The notes below the pieces were generated by a model, which was not told the origin of the DNA, ran no database searches, and saw only the letters and a list, made by a program, of their open reading frames with translations. A program made the translations under genes and the position numbers. A stretch of DNA of 64,000 nt, taken from assembly GCA_963995505.1 (NCBI GenBank), contig OZ023198.1, positions 11,523,141 to 11,587,140 of the forward strand. The letters are read 5' to 3'. This document shows, one piece after another, positions 1 to 11,110 of the stretch. Each line of letters begins with the position of its first letter. The first letter of the stretch is position 1. The stretch comes from Hypericum androsaemum. Taxonomy: Eukaryota > Streptophyta > Magnoliopsida > Malpighiales > Hypericaceae.

Positions 1-689
1 TTACTTTCGATTTCGAGCCAGAATCGTGGGATTTCTGGGGTGAGAGTGGAGGCGCGACTCAGGGAAAATTAAGAGACCAGATTCGATGGATGAAATCAAG
101 AGAAATCTTAAACTGGGTTCTCTGGGCCCATCAAGAGGACGACCAAGAGGGGTTCGGAAGCGACGATCGAGCCGGGCCAGGGCAGCGACACCAACGGCGA
201 TTAAGCACTGCCATTTTGGATAATGACATTCACGACCATCCTCGAGGCGGAGAGCACCATACCGTCCGCGTGGGACTCACTTTTGTTGAATTCGATGATG
301 GTCGGCGTCAACGACGGGTTTGTGGGATGTTCAAACTTGGAAAGATTGGTTTTTTATGTGGGTTTCTTGATTGGGTGATTTTAGGAGTTGGGTTTTGTTG
401 GTTAATGGCTGTGGTTCTTGAAAGGTGAGATTACTCCTTGGAGATTGAGGTGTTGGTCTCTTGATTTCTCTTGAAGATTAACCCTAGAACCCACTTTAAA
501 TTCCATGGCGTTAAGAATAACCCTGGAACCAATAAGGTTGCAGTCGCCTGGGTCGAAGAAGGGGATGATAGAGATGGGTTGATTTTTCTACTTCCAGGAT
601 CGACGATGATCGAGATGGGTTATTGATTTTTCATGGGTTATTGATTGAGATGATGTCACGTGCTATGAGGGAGAAGAAAAGATGACGTC
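1..689. other. Left edge, no gene recognised
   Basis: The stretch contains a short open frame at 90-428 (+) that resembles no family I know and has no domain motif. The base composition is somewhat richer in G and C than the flanking sequence. Nothing here supports a functional gene. Confidence 0.4.
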
Positions 690-872
690 AGCATTTTTTT
701 ATTTTTTGTTCTAAGAGTATTTTTGTCATTTCAATAACAAAAAATATTTATTGACGGACTCGAAAGTATGATAAAAATAAACTAGAGGGACAATATGATC
801 ATTTTTTAAATACGGAAAACTTCTGAATATATTTAAACAAACCCGAAAGACTTAAGAGTAATTTTCTCTATT
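690..872. repeat. Terminal part of a foldback element (family B)
   Basis: The segment ends in a block (CTTAAGAGTAATTTTC) that also closes the inverted-repeat elements at 41863-43230 and 55970-56559. The order of short conserved blocks (CGAAAGTAT, GATCATTTTT, CTTAAGAGTAATTT) is the same as in the right arm of the 56-kb copy. Only one arm is visible, so this is either a fragment or an element whose left arm lies outside or has decayed. Confidence 0.4.
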
Positions 873-896
873 ATGTTTTATGAATTTGAACTTAGG

Positions 897-1098
897 GTTC
901 TTGTTGTTTGGAATGGATGTCATGCATATTCCCGATGTTGTCTTCTCTTGCAAAATGCGACATTACTTGTGCTGACTTGTCCCCAAATCTTGAAAACGTT
1001 CTTGTTGTTTGGAATGGATGTCATGCATATTCCCGATGTTGTCTTCTCTTGCAAAATGCGACATTACTTGTGCTGACTTGTCCCCAAATCTTGAAAAC
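897..1098. repeat. Perfect 101-bp tandem duplication
   Basis: Positions 897-997 and 998-1098 are identical base for base. The 101-bp unit is not a multiple of three, so the two copies are read in different frames and the region does not look like a selected coding repeat. Perfect identity means a recent duplication, or possibly an assembly artefact. Confidence 0.97.
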
Positions 1099-1530
1099 GT
1101 ATACTTTTAGGGGAAAAAATAATGAAAAACTTGTGTGCACGCTTTCTAGTTTACATACTTCGGGAAATGATTAATCCGTAGAATATATTTGGGAAAGTAC
1201 ACTTAAGTAATCTCTAATTTTATTGATTATTATTTCGGTATTTTGTGGTTTTAAAATTGTAAAACATGTTTAACTTATTTCAATTTTTTTCACGGACCAG
1301 TCCCGGGATCCGGTCTGAATTTTTTTTGCGAACGGCGTCATTTTATAGCCGACGTGGACTGGCACACCGGCGTGGAGGAAGCTCGAGATTAGGGATTGTT
1401 TTGATGACTCCTCAGAGGTTAAATTGTTTAGCCGGAAAGCTTGGATGTGATTAGCTTCGATCATCCACACCGGCATCCAAGCTCCTCTCCCTCTGAGAAA
1501 TCTCGAGCCGTTACCCGCTAGGATTTCCAA

Positions 1531-1592
1531 ATGAGCACGGCTTCGCCTTTGACTTCCTCCCTCTCGCTCGCCTTGTGCTTTCTTATTCTCAG
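1531..1592 (+). pseudogene. Possible orphan first exon
   Basis: An ATG in a reasonable context (AAATGAGC) opens a short hydrophobic, signal-peptide-like frame of about 20 codons that ends at a possible donor (CTCAG|GTGTCG). The GC-rich sequence before it could be a 5' untranslated region. No continuation exon was found within the next 10 kb, so at best this is the broken or captured 5' end of a gene. The call is weak. Confidence 0.2.
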
Positions 1593-1934
1593 GTGTCGTT
1601 TGTTGAAAAATGGAGGTGCTTTTTTTGTTGTTGGAAGTTTTCGGAAGTTTTGATTTGTTTTTGTTTTAATAAATTTTTTGTATTATTTGGGTTTTTTGAA
1701 ATTTTTAAAAAATTAGTACTATTTTAATAATTTATCCAAATACCCCATCAAAAGTAATCCTAGTTTAAGCCACGTGGCAATCCACGTCCGCCGTAAAATC
1801 AAATTAAATGTTCCGCGAGTAACGAGCTAATGACTACCTCGAATGAGAAATCCTTTCCTAAAAAAAAAGAATGAGAAATCCTAACCATCACTATAGGTCT
1901 TACGTCAAGAGATATATGCAAGGTATTTACTTTA

Positions 1935-2044
1935 TTTTTTTTAAGTAGAGTTGATTTTATTAATCAAATAATAGAGTGTAGCATCTTCTCGTGTAAGCAC
2001 GCACACAGCTCATTAAGAGCTCTGTCGCGCGGTAAAATCCATAA
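1935..2044 (-). mobile_element. 5'-truncated LINE 3' end with target duplication
   Basis: A 110-bp insert is flanked by near-identical 13-bp repeats (GGTATTTACTTTA at 1922-1934 and GGGATTTACTTTA at 2045-2057, one mismatch). Its plus-strand left edge is T-rich, so the A-rich tail lies on the minus strand. Just inside the tail is the TTTGATTAATAAAAT-type sequence seen at LINE ends. It fits a dead-on-arrival LINE insertion; a SINE cannot be excluded because no coding part remains. Confidence 0.55.
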
Positions 2045-2453
2045 GGGATTTACTTTAATTGGGTTGCGTAGTTAGTCACTAGAGTGCCGGATCGTGGAAA
2101 ATATTGAGATTAACATATTGAATATGTCAAAGTTTGAACTTTGTTTATCACCGTAGAGAATTCACTAATTTTTTTTTTATATTTTAAGTTGGATATAAAA
2201 ATTTTAATATCATACTGGAGCAGATGATCATATAACCTGTAATTATTCTTGTAAAACATCCGTGTAATGATACGTTACTAAAAATAAAATCGTACAAAAT
2301 TTTACCAAATTTTGTTTGAAAAAGTATGTCGTAATTATGGCATATTAATTTTGCAAGTGTGAAAAATTATGATGAATTATCTGGCTCATCGGGCCAAGTC
2401 CATAGTAATATATCGAACGGCAAAAAAGGGTGCCTTATCATGGGCTTATAAAC

Positions 2454-2928
2454 ATTGTTTTCGAGAAGGCAATTCGATCGGTGGTTTGACCGATCGGATC
2501 ACGAATTAGAGTCTTGGGCAGGTCAGAAAGCTATGTACGCACGGTTACCTAATGAACCGGATGATTTTTGGTCAGATCGGGTAGTTGGTTCAGATTTTTG
2601 ACCCAGAAAAATCTGGTTCATTAAGTTAGACCCAAAAAATCCTGAAATCACCCAACCCAACCCAAAAAAAAAAAATCAGATTATATCTTCGATTTTTTCA
2701 AATCCACACAAAATAAACTAAATCAACAAAGATTATTATACTTAATATGAAATAAATTGACCAACATATTGAGAATATTAATTTTTAAACCTATTATTTA
2801 TTAAATATATAAATAAATATATATAATAATAATATTCGGTCTGACTACCAGTCCAACCGGTCAGACTAGTTAACCCAGAGATCTGACCAAAATCTGGGTC
2901 GCTCTCTAGGTCGTTTTTGAAAACAATA
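2454..2928. mobile_element. Mutator-type MITE, copy 1 of 3
   Basis: A 475-bp element starts with ATTGTTTTCGAG and ends with TTTTTGAAAACAAT(A), a short imperfect inverted repeat. It is flanked by a perfect 9-bp direct repeat CTTATAAAC (2445-2453 and 2929-2937), the length expected of Mutator-like transposition. It shares terminal and subterminal GACC/GGTC-rich sequence with copies at 13147-13624 and 51500-51964. There is no coding capacity. Confidence 0.85.
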
Positions 2929-2937
2929 CTTATAAAC

Positions 2938-4652
2938 CGAACCTGTTCCAAACTTCGTCTGCGTTGCTGATGATAAGTCATTTTCCTTGGGGTTGTTCCT
3001 TAGTTTACGGATTAAATTACCAGGTTGTGAACCAAATAATTTAGGGAGTAAATAATATTAGATTTTTCTGATTAATCAATTTTTTCAAACATCAGAAATT
3101 TATAATTATTTTGCCAAACAATTTATATTTTTGGTAATCTCATAATTTAGAGTCGAACAATATTAAAATTTAATTATTATCTAGTAATAATATTTTCTTT
3201 GTTTATAGAATTTAAATAATATTATTTTGAAAATCAAACTAGTTACTACCTTGAGCATCGGTTTTCTCAAGCAGAAGAGGTCGAGCCCGAAAATAGAAAG
3301 CCTTGTAGAGGTGATGGAAGCCCAAGTAGAGGAAGCCCCCATCCCTCTCAAAATTTAAAAAGGGACGTACAAATCGCAAAAGGTCATGTTACGGATTCTT
3401 GTTAATTTTGTCTTGATAAAATAGTTATAATTTTTTATTGGAGTATAGAATTGATGTGATTATAAAAACTACAAAAAATAAGACGTAGATTTACAATTAT
3501 ATATTTTCGTGTCATTTAAAAATTCGACTTGGAAGTGTATCAAAATCGGTTTAGAAATTTCGGGAGTTTGGGCACCAACACTGATGACTATTTTTGTGAC
3601 TTATTCAAAAAAGGAGACGATGAGCTGGAGGTACGGTTTAGGAAGCAAGCCCGGGCTACTTTAGGTCTTTCTACATTGAATTTTCCTGTACTTCTTATAT
3701 GAGATTTTCCTGTATTATGTTTTTTCTATTAGTTCAAGTTTTTTCTATTAAGTTCGGACTAGGTTAGAATATAATATAAAATATTTGTTATTAAAAATTT
3801 CAAAAGTTCTACGAAACTAGAATTTGAATTAAACGGTGATAATCTCTAGATGAAAGGTACGGGCCAATGACAAATGGTAGTAGTTTAGCGAAGATCGGGC
3901 AGGGAACCACTGTCTGTGTCACAATTGCGCAATGAAGCACCAAATGGACGTATCACAAAGAATATTCATAATTTAAATTCGAACTTTGAATATAAATTAC
4001 GTTAAAATTCTGTATGAAGGTTTTTACTAATATGTTTTAATTTTTATCGTACTCGACTCGAACTCAAGTGATTTAATTCTTGAAAAAAAAATGATGTAGA
4101 ACTACTTGGCCTATGCAAAGCTTAGACGGGGACAAGTGCCGGATGGCCTAATTAGGGACTCTCTCTGCACCGTCCCATGTGCCACTCAAAAATGTTCCCA
4201 TCAAGTTTTCCTCCCTGCTCAACCATCTCACTATGATGTAATCCCTATTTATTTTATAAATAAAATTGTATTACTCCTAAAAAAATAACCCCAAAAATAG
4301 TTACATCCAGATAATTACATCATGAAGAGAACAAAAAAATAACTATCAAAGTAGTACTACTTGATAAACACCATCTAGCTCCCTTGATCAAAAGAGGACT
4401 AGCCAAAGAGGTCCCCCGTACCACCTAGCTTTGTACGAATAATTACCAAAGCAGGCAACCAAATGTACATCCTCCTAGAGGACCACCAAATCAGACCACT
4501 CCAACCAAAACGAAGTCAAAATAGTCACGGAGGGTCATAAACCTTTGTTTGGACTTTGCGAGCAGTAGCACCTCGGAGACTGTCAAGAATGTGCGAAGCT
4601 TTAGCGGACCAAGTCATTACGAATATCTCAGAGTCATTCCAAATGTTCTTTG
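2938..4652. other. AT-rich intergenic sequence
   Basis: I see no gene, RNA or bounded element here. The short open frames are scattered and unrelated to known families. Confidence 0.5.
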
Positions 4653-5796
4653 TCAATTCTGCTTGCAGGAGATCCATTTTGCTTGGTCCTTGATTCCAGC
4701 CAGTATGTAAGGAAGATTGATGTCATCCGGAGGTTTAGGTGGCGCTTTAATCGTGACTCTCTTCGGTAGAATCTTGACGAGAGCAGTCGCTTTGCTTGTC
4801 GGTCTCCTTATTCTTGAGCTTGACCTGATCGGGGTTATAATCCCTTTATCATTTTCTATTTTCTCATTTTCTGGCTGCTGAATGTGGCACCTCAAAGGGT
4901 TATAGTCCATGATTTGTTGGGTGAGTCTGTTCACCCGAATCTCATCTTCCAACGCCTTAGAGACCTCTTGTCTAGCATCCAAGTTGCAGGCCAAACCCAC
5001 CTGATGTGCGTCAACCTCCACCTCAATTATTGGTGAGGTCATTTCTGCAACATCAGCAGCTGCAACTTGACGTTGCAAAACCACATCTGAAGTAGCGAGT
5101 TGCTGCCTAGTTTTCCCAATATCTGCAGCAGCTTCAAAGGTCTTCACTTCAACTTCAGGAGCTGCATCGAACCTGATATGTTTAGGAGCTAAATGGTGCC
5201 ATACTTCCCCATCCACAGCAGCGATGGGCTGCAAAACGGGCACCACATCTGTAGCACTGGTTGGCTACAATTCAGAACATGAGACATAAAGCAACAAGGG
5301 CCTGCTCCTCTATATCGTAACCATGAACAACATCCACATCCTCAGGAACAGTAGCCTCTATTATAACAACAGGATCAACAGCAGGGAGCTGCAAATTCAC
5401 AACATTAGCTGCAGCTAAAGGCTGCCAATCCTCGGACTCGACGATTTTAGCATAATCTGCAGCAACCAAAGGTACCATTTCAATCTCCAAATCAGCCCCA
5501 GAATGTTGTTGCATCTCAACTTTTGGTTCAAACTTTTGGACCACAACATCATCCTTAAGGGAAGGCATTACAGCAGCCACAACAACATGTTGGTCATCTT
5601 TAAAATCTGCGACTACCAGAGACTGAGCTCCAACCTCCAAATCAATCACAGTAAGTTGTTGTTCATCAACATTATCTGTAGTAGCCAGAGGCTGAAATTC
5701 GACTGCACTCTCAGCAGCATCCGAGACAATCAGAACATCTTCAAGCAGGTTAGCAGGGAGCTGCAGACTATACTCCCCACCCAACTCAGTTGCCAA
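4653..5796 (-). pseudogene. Unrecognised acidic ORF pair next to the copia element
   Basis: Two adjacent minus-strand open frames (5272-5796, 174 codons; 4653-5246, 197 codons) lie in different frames and share the same style: repeated acidic and alanine/valine-rich segments such as VVAADFKDD and VAAADVAE. This suggests one protein broken by a frameshift or split by an intron. The downstream frame ends in a basic, proline-rich tail (residues about 130-197). The upstream part stops where the copia target duplication begins at 5828, so the insertion may have cut the reading frame. I do not recognise the family; a transposon-encoded or gag-like protein is possible. The predicted first codons are not ATG, so the true starts are unknown. 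Confidence 0.35.
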
Positions 5797-5832
5797 AGGT
5801 GGTCGATCGAATCAATTTTATTAGGTCATACC

Positions 5833-6469
5833 TGTTGGAAATTTGACTCGTGCATCGGAAGTGGTAAATAAAATTTACACTGGTAATTAATAATTACCAC
5901 AGATAAAAGTAGATGAAAAAATACCACCAAGAGGGAACACCAAGATTTACGTGAAAAACCCTCTAAATACCAGAGAAAAAAACCACGGGACCAACTCCGA
6001 AAAATATCCACTAGTAAATAGAAAAATTACAGTGGTAAAAATATCCTCACTATTCGATACTCCGAGTTATCTCACTCTCGTGTTTCACTCGTATTTTACA
6101 GTAGAGAATTTTTACTTACTCTATTTTTTACCTCAAGCTCTCTCTCTCTCTGGAACTTGGAAACTATCTATTTCTCTCTAAACTCTCTACTTGGAGTTTT
6201 TCTTCATTTTGTGGATATCTTTCCATGGAAGATCATCTCCTCTTTTATAGAGGAGGAAAGTTCATATGGAATAAATATTTCATAAAATCCTCCATGTTTT
6301 CTTCCTTAATTTGTGGGCATCTTCATCATCATGTCCATATTTTATTTTCCTTAATTTGTGGGCATCTTCATCATTATGTCCATCTTTTATTTTCCTTAAT
6401 TTGTGGGCATCTTCATTATCATGTCCAATTAAATAAACTAAATGGATATAATGGGGCGGGACCCCAATA
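5833..6469 (-). repeat. 3' LTR of the copia element
   Basis: The 637-bp repeat begins (plus strand) TGTTGGAAATTTGACTCGTG and ends GGGACCCCAATA, matching the right LTR at 10473-11105. Read in element orientation it starts TATTGG and ends CCAACA, so the outer dinucleotide is TA rather than TG. It holds three head-to-tail copies of a 45-bp unit (6302-6436) containing TTCCTTAATTTGTGGGCATC. Confidence 0.95.
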
Positions 6470-6488
6470 ATTCTCCCCCTCACGCCCC
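6470..6488 (-). promoter_or_regulatory. Polypurine tract
   Basis: Immediately inside the 3' LTR the minus strand reads GGGGCGTGAGGGGGAGAAT, a purine run in the right place to prime plus-strand DNA synthesis. Confidence 0.8.
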
Positions 6489-6514
6489 ATTGAGAGAGAA
6501 ATTTCTGGTTGAGC

Positions 6515-7027
6515 TTAACGATGAACCCCCGTGCCAGATGACCTAGCACAGAATTGGAGTTTCTCACGAGGCACTGCCTTTGTTAACATATCAGCAAGAT
6601 TCTTGTCCGTATGAATCTTTTGTAACTTCATCTCCTGCTCTTCAATGGCCATTCTGAGCCAATGATACCGAATATCGATGTGCTTAGTGCGACCATGATA
6701 GGTGGCATTCTTGCTCAGGTCTAGAGTACTTTGACTATCACTGTAAATCACATACTCATCTTGCTCCAAACCCAGCTCTTGAAAGAACCTCTTCAACCAA
6801 AGTAACTCTTTTCCTGCCTCGGTCATTGTAATATACTCTGCCTCAGTTGTAGATAAGGTAACACATTTCAGCAGTTTGGACTGCCATGACACAGCTCCCC
6901 TTGTAAAAGTAAACAGATATCCAGAAGTTGATTTTCTGGAGTCAATATCTCCCGCCATATCTGCATCTAAAAAACCCTCTAAGATTGGTTCCGAGCCTCC
7001 AAAGCACAAAGATATTTTTGAACTGCC
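6515..7027 (-). pseudogene. Copia RNase H domain
   Basis: The domain contains LDADMAGD, SRKSTSGYLF, STTEAEY, YSDSQSTLDL and TKHIDIRYH, the ordered acidic motifs of copia RNase H, and ends at a stop at 6515. It removes the RNA strand of the RNA-DNA hybrid during reverse transcription. It is in frame with the upstream RT but separated from it by a TGA at 7028-7030 that replaces one codon. Confidence 0.93.
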
Positions 7028-8488
7028 TCATAAGTATTTTAGGATCCATTTTACAGCCTCCCAATGTTGTCTCCCCAGGTTAGAGAGAAACCTGCTCACC
7101 ACACCAACTGCATGAGCAATATCTGGATGCGTGCACACCATGGCGTACATCAAACTCCTAACTACTGAGGAGTATGGAACCTTTGTCATGTCTTCCTTCT
7201 CGTCCTTTGTTATAGGACATACTTTCTTGCTGAGTTTAAACTGGCCAGCAAGAGGTGTACTAACTGGATTCACATTTTTTGAATTGAATCTCTCTAGTAC
7301 CTTCTCAATGTATCTTTCCTGGGATAACCACAGCTTCCTAGCTTGTCGATCACGAATAATTTGCATGCCCAGAATTTGCCTTGCTGCACCAAGATCTTTC
7401 ATGTCAAAGGACTTTGATAAATCTTCTTTCAACTTCTTTATCATTTTAGCATCCTGTCCAACGATCAGCATATCATCCACATACAACAAAAGAATTATGA
7501 ATTTACCATCATAAAATATACGAATGTAAACGCAATGGTCTGCATTTGTCCTGGTGTAGCTATGACTCATCATGAATGAGTCGAACTTCTTGTACCACTG
7601 TCTAGGAGCTTGCTTCAGGCCGTACAAGCTCTTTCTTAACCTGCACACCAGATCTTCCTTCCCTTTCTCCTGAAAAACTTCAGGTTGTTGCATGTAGATT
7701 TCCTCCTCCAAATCACCATGGAGGAAAGCAGTCTTGACATCCATTTGCTCTAACTCCAGATTCAAACTAGCAGTTAGTTCGAGTACTACTCGAACCGAGG
7801 TCATCTTTACGACTGGTGAAAATATTTCATCAAAGTCAATGCCTTTTTTCTGGCTGAAATCTTTCATCACTAGCCAAGCCTTGTATTTTACGAGAATATC
7901 ACCATCTCGTTTCAGCTTGTATACCCATTTGTTCATCAAAGCCTTCCTTCCTTGGGGTAATTCCACAAGCTCATAAGTACCGTTCTTTCTCAAAGAACTC
8001 AATTCCTCAAGCATAGCCTCCATCCATCGAGCTTTGTCTTCATGCTCCAGGACTTTTTCAAAGCTCTCTGGCTCCCCCTCGCTAGTGACAAGGACATACT
8101 CAGAACTGGAGTATCTGGTTGACAACATCCTCTGTCTTGTTGACCTTCTGAGTTGCTCGTCCTCCTGAGATTCTGAAGTTACTTTGCCGATCTCAAGGGT
8201 TTGCTCCCCCTGATTAGAATTCTCTTCTGATTCAACACCCATCCAAAAAGATTGATCAGCATCTTCTCCACCAGTTATCATTGGAGAAGATTCCGGTGCT
8301 AAATTAATTCCACCACCAGCCTCTATCCTTGCCTCTTTTATTACTGGGGTTGAACATGTCTCATTTTCATAAAACACTACATCTCTGCTTCTGATGACTT
8401 TCTTTCTCTCTAGATCCCACAGTCTGTAGCCAAACTTTTTTTCTCCATAGCCAAGAAATATGCAAGGAACTGCTTTGTCATCTAGCTT
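7028..8488 (-). pseudogene. Copia reverse transcriptase (RVT_2) domain
   Basis: The open frame 7028-8377 and its upstream extension encode a copia-type RT. The catalytic YVDDMLIVG, the KTAFLHGDLEEEIYM block, the SLYGLKQAPRQWY block and QERYIEKVLERF are intact. The enzyme copies element RNA into DNA in cytoplasmic virus-like particles. It joins the integrase in the same frame through the stop at 8489-8491 and is closed early by the TGA at 7028-7030. The domain itself looks well preserved, suggesting inactivation by few mutations. Confidence 0.95.
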
Positions 8489-9415
8489 TTATCTCTGTTC
8501 CTTTGGTATATGTACAAAAGCTTTGCATCCAAATACCTTCAAATGTGAGTAAGAAATACTTCTACCGGTCCACACTCTCTCTGGGGTGTCATAGTTTAGC
8601 GGAACTGATGGAGACCGATTGATTAGGTAGCAGGCAGCACGAACTGCTTCCCCCCAGAACAGCTTAGGCAAGTTAGCCATTTTGAGCATGCATCTCACTT
8701 TCTCCACAATGGTTCTGTTGATTCTCTCTGCAACACCGTTGTGCTGTGGGGTGCCTGGAACTATCTTCTCATGTTTGATGCCATAGTTTGCGCAATACTG
8801 CTCAAACTCTTTTGACGTGTACTCCCCGCCATTGTCTGACCGGATACACTTCAAGGACACACCTTTCTCTCTTTCCACCATAGCATGAAACTTCTTGAAG
8901 TGATCAAACACATGGTCTTTGGTTTTACAAAAATATACCCACAACTTCCGTGATGCATCATCAATGAAAGTGAGAAAATATTTGTTACTACCTAATGACT
9001 CCACTTCAATGGGACCACACACATCAGAATACACAAGTTCTAAAAAACTTTCCTTCTTTTTAGCAGTCTTGCCAAAAGAAACTCTATGATGCTTGCCAAA
9101 GATACAATAATCACAAGGTTGTAGTTTTGTACCTATGGCGATTGGAACAACAGACCGTAATGCTTTCATTCCCTTCTCGCTCAAGTGTCCAAGCCGCTTG
9201 TGCCACAGATTTGGTGATGTAGAGTCCTCTACTACATTCACCTCATCTCCAAGCAGCTTCACTTGAGTCTTGTAAAGTGTACCAGATATCTTTCCTCTAG
9301 CTGTAACTAGATCTCCTGCAGTCAGCTTCCACAATCCATTGCTAAAATAGCTATGGAAACCAGTCACATCCAGGGCATGTATAAATATCAGGTTCAGACA
9401 CAGATTAGGAACATG
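8489..9415 (-). pseudogene. Copia integrase with GAG-pre-integrase domain
   Basis: From the N-terminus the sequence shows the zinc-binding pre-integrase domain (WHKRLGHLSEKGM ... CDYCIFGKHHRVSF) and the catalytic core with its three acidic residues in YSDVCGPI, IRSDNGGEY and NGVAERINR. The GKHHRVSF and PKEQR blocks mark it as close to Tnt1. It would insert element DNA into the host genome. An in-frame TGA near 9413-9415, which looks like a CGA-to-TGA change, separates it from the protease, and the TAA at 8489-8491 separates it from RT. Confidence 0.95.
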
Positions 9416-9735
9416 TCAGACGTCTTTCAATGTTAACTTATGGCCAACATTTGTCTTGACCAAAACATCACCAACTCCCACAATATTAGCAAAACTGCTA
9501 TTCATTCTAACCTTGCCAAAGTCTCCTGCTCTGTACAAGGTGAACATCTCCTTGTGGGGAGTTGCATAGTATGATGCAGCAGAATTAATGACCCATTCAG
9601 TGTACGGATCACTGACCGTACAAATATCTTCTTCACAAGAAAATAATGCCACCTCCTCTAGTGTAGATGTGGTAGCTCTTTGGTCATTCTCATTCTTCTG
9701 CTCGCCTCCCTGCTTCTTCTTGAACAATCTACAAT
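9416..9735 (-). pseudogene. Copia aspartic protease with altered active site
   Basis: The frame reads EWVINSAASYYATP where functional Tnt1-type proteases have a D-S-G triad. Here the catalytic aspartate is asparagine and the glycine is alanine, so autocatalytic polyprotein cleavage should be lost. The region ends KTNVGHKLTLKDV, the usual linker into the pre-integrase domain, followed by the TGA. It is entered through a frameshift in the zinc knuckle. Confidence 0.88.
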
Positions 9736-10432
9736 TTTTTTTAAGTGCCCCTCTTTGCCACAATAGTAACACTTCAGTCCTTCTCTCGACTGGGATCTTC
9801 CTTCAAACTTGCCTTTTCCACGGTTCTCTGTGACCATGACCTCATTGCTAGAGCTCATCATGCCATTCTCTATTCTCCGAGTTTCTTTATTCAGGATACT
9901 ACCTTGACCATAGACAATGTCAAACTTGGAGTTGAGTTTGTCAGAGAAACTTTTAGTGTTTCCCAACTATCCGGCAAGGAATTCAGCAACATCAAAGCCA
10001 GCAACTCATCTTCTAGCAGAACCTTTGCTGCTACTAGACAATTTGCAAACTCCTGGAACGTACTCAAATGCTCAGACGCATATCACGGTATGTGGCTGTG
10101 ATAAGCTGTTTGAGCAGAAAAGCCTTGTCAATGGTATTTTTCCGCTCAAACAGATTTTCCAGCTTCTCCCAGAGCTTGAATGCATCCGTCTCGTCAGCCG
10201 CGTGGTGAATAAGACTGGGGTCAATCGACTGTCGAATTAACCCACAGACTTTGCGATTCATCTTGTTCCAGAGAGCATCTGCTATTGCCTCGTCTTTTAT
10301 ACCTTTTAACTCAATAGGATCAAAAAGATCCTTGCAGTATAAAACATCCGTCATCAGAGTCTTCCAAACGGCATAATTTGACGAAGTCAACTTGATGGCT
10401 TTTTCGACAAGCTTGTCCTCCATCTTCAACAC
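9736..10432 (-). pseudogene. Copia gag (capsid and nucleocapsid)
   Basis: The first frame (10064-10432) starts MLKMEDKLVEKAIKLTSSNY and contains the capsid-type NYAVWKTLMTDVL and LWEKLENLF segments of plant copia gag. A frameshift near 10060 moves the rest (...LLNSLPDSWE...) to another frame, 9658-9966. The nucleocapsid knuckle CYYCGKEGHLKK is split by a second shift, with its last cysteine (KKNC) in the protease frame. Gag would form the particle shell and bind element RNA. Confidence 0.9.
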
Positions 10433-10457
10433 ACAAAGATCTCAGCTACAAAGCCAA

Positions 10458-10470
10458 GGCTCTGATACCA
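10458..10470 (-). promoter_or_regulatory. Primer binding site (initiator tRNA-Met)
   Basis: The minus strand reads TGGTATCAGAGCC two bases inside the right LTR. This is the standard complement of the 3' end of plant initiator methionine tRNA used to prime minus-strand synthesis, and it fixes the element's direction. Confidence 0.95.
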
Positions 10471-10472
10471 CT

Positions 10473-11105
10473 TGTTGGAAATTTGACTCGTGCAGCAGAA
10501 GTGGTAAATAAAACTTATTCCGGTAATTAATAATTATCACGGTCAAAAGTAGATGGAAAAACACCACCAAGAGGGAACACCAAGATTTACGTGGAAAACC
10601 CTCTAAATACCAGAGGGAAAAACCACGGGACCAGCTCCGAAAAATATCTACTAGTAAATAGAGAAATTACAGTGGTAAAAATATCCTCACTGCCCGATAC
10701 CCCGAGTTATCTCACTCTCGTGTTTCACTCGTATTTTACAGTAGAGAATTTTTACTCACTCTATTTTTTACCTCAAGCTCTCTCTCTCTGGAACTTGGAA
10801 ACTATTTATTTCTCTCTAAACTCTCTACTTAGAATTTTTCTTCATTGTGTGGATATCTTTCCATGGAAGATCATCTCCCCTTTTATAGAGGAGGAAAGTT
10901 CATATGGAACAAATGTTCCATAAAATCCTCCATGTTTTCTTCCTTAATTTGTGGGCATCTTCATCATCATGTCCATCTTTTCTTTTCCTTAATTTGTGGG
11001 CATCTTCATCATCATGTCCATCTTTTTTTTCTTAATTTGTGGGCATCTTCATTATCATGTCTAATTAAATGAACTAAATAGACATAATGGGGCGGGACCC
11101 CAATA
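10473..11105 (-). repeat. 5' LTR of the copia element
   Basis: The 633-bp partner of the left LTR. It keeps the 45-bp internal repeat units (from 10940, next at 10985, third shortened near 11030). It would carry the element promoter. It is followed by the target duplication ATACC at 11106-11110. Confidence 0.95.
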
Positions 11106-11110
11106 ATACC

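Larger units (their letters stand above)
5833..11105 (-). mobile_element. Complete but defective Tnt1/Tork-type Ty1/copia retrotransposon
   Basis: All parts of a copia element are present in order on the minus strand: right LTR (5' LTR), tRNA-Met primer site, gag, protease, integrase, reverse transcriptase, RNase H, polypurine tract, left LTR. A perfect 5-bp target duplication ATACC flanks it (5828-5832 and 11106-11110). The integrase-to-RT text closely follows tobacco Tnt1. The integrase-before-RT order and the CX2CX4HX4C-type knuckle are copia features. The frame is broken by in-frame stops at 7028-7030, 8489-8491 and about 9413-9415 and by shifts in gag, and the protease active site is changed, so it cannot move by itself. 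The two LTRs differ by several substitutions and small indels, so insertion is not very recent. Confidence 0.97.

Noticed and set aside
2013..2034. A hairpin (AGCTC...GAGCT) as a regulatory structure
   Set aside because: It is short and lies within a LINE fragment; chance is enough.
5503..5871. Plus-strand open frame opposite the acidic ORFs
   Set aside because: It is the complement of a more protein-like frame and has no motif.
7131..7976. Plus-strand frames across the copia RT
   Set aside because: They are shadows of the minus-strand reverse transcriptase.
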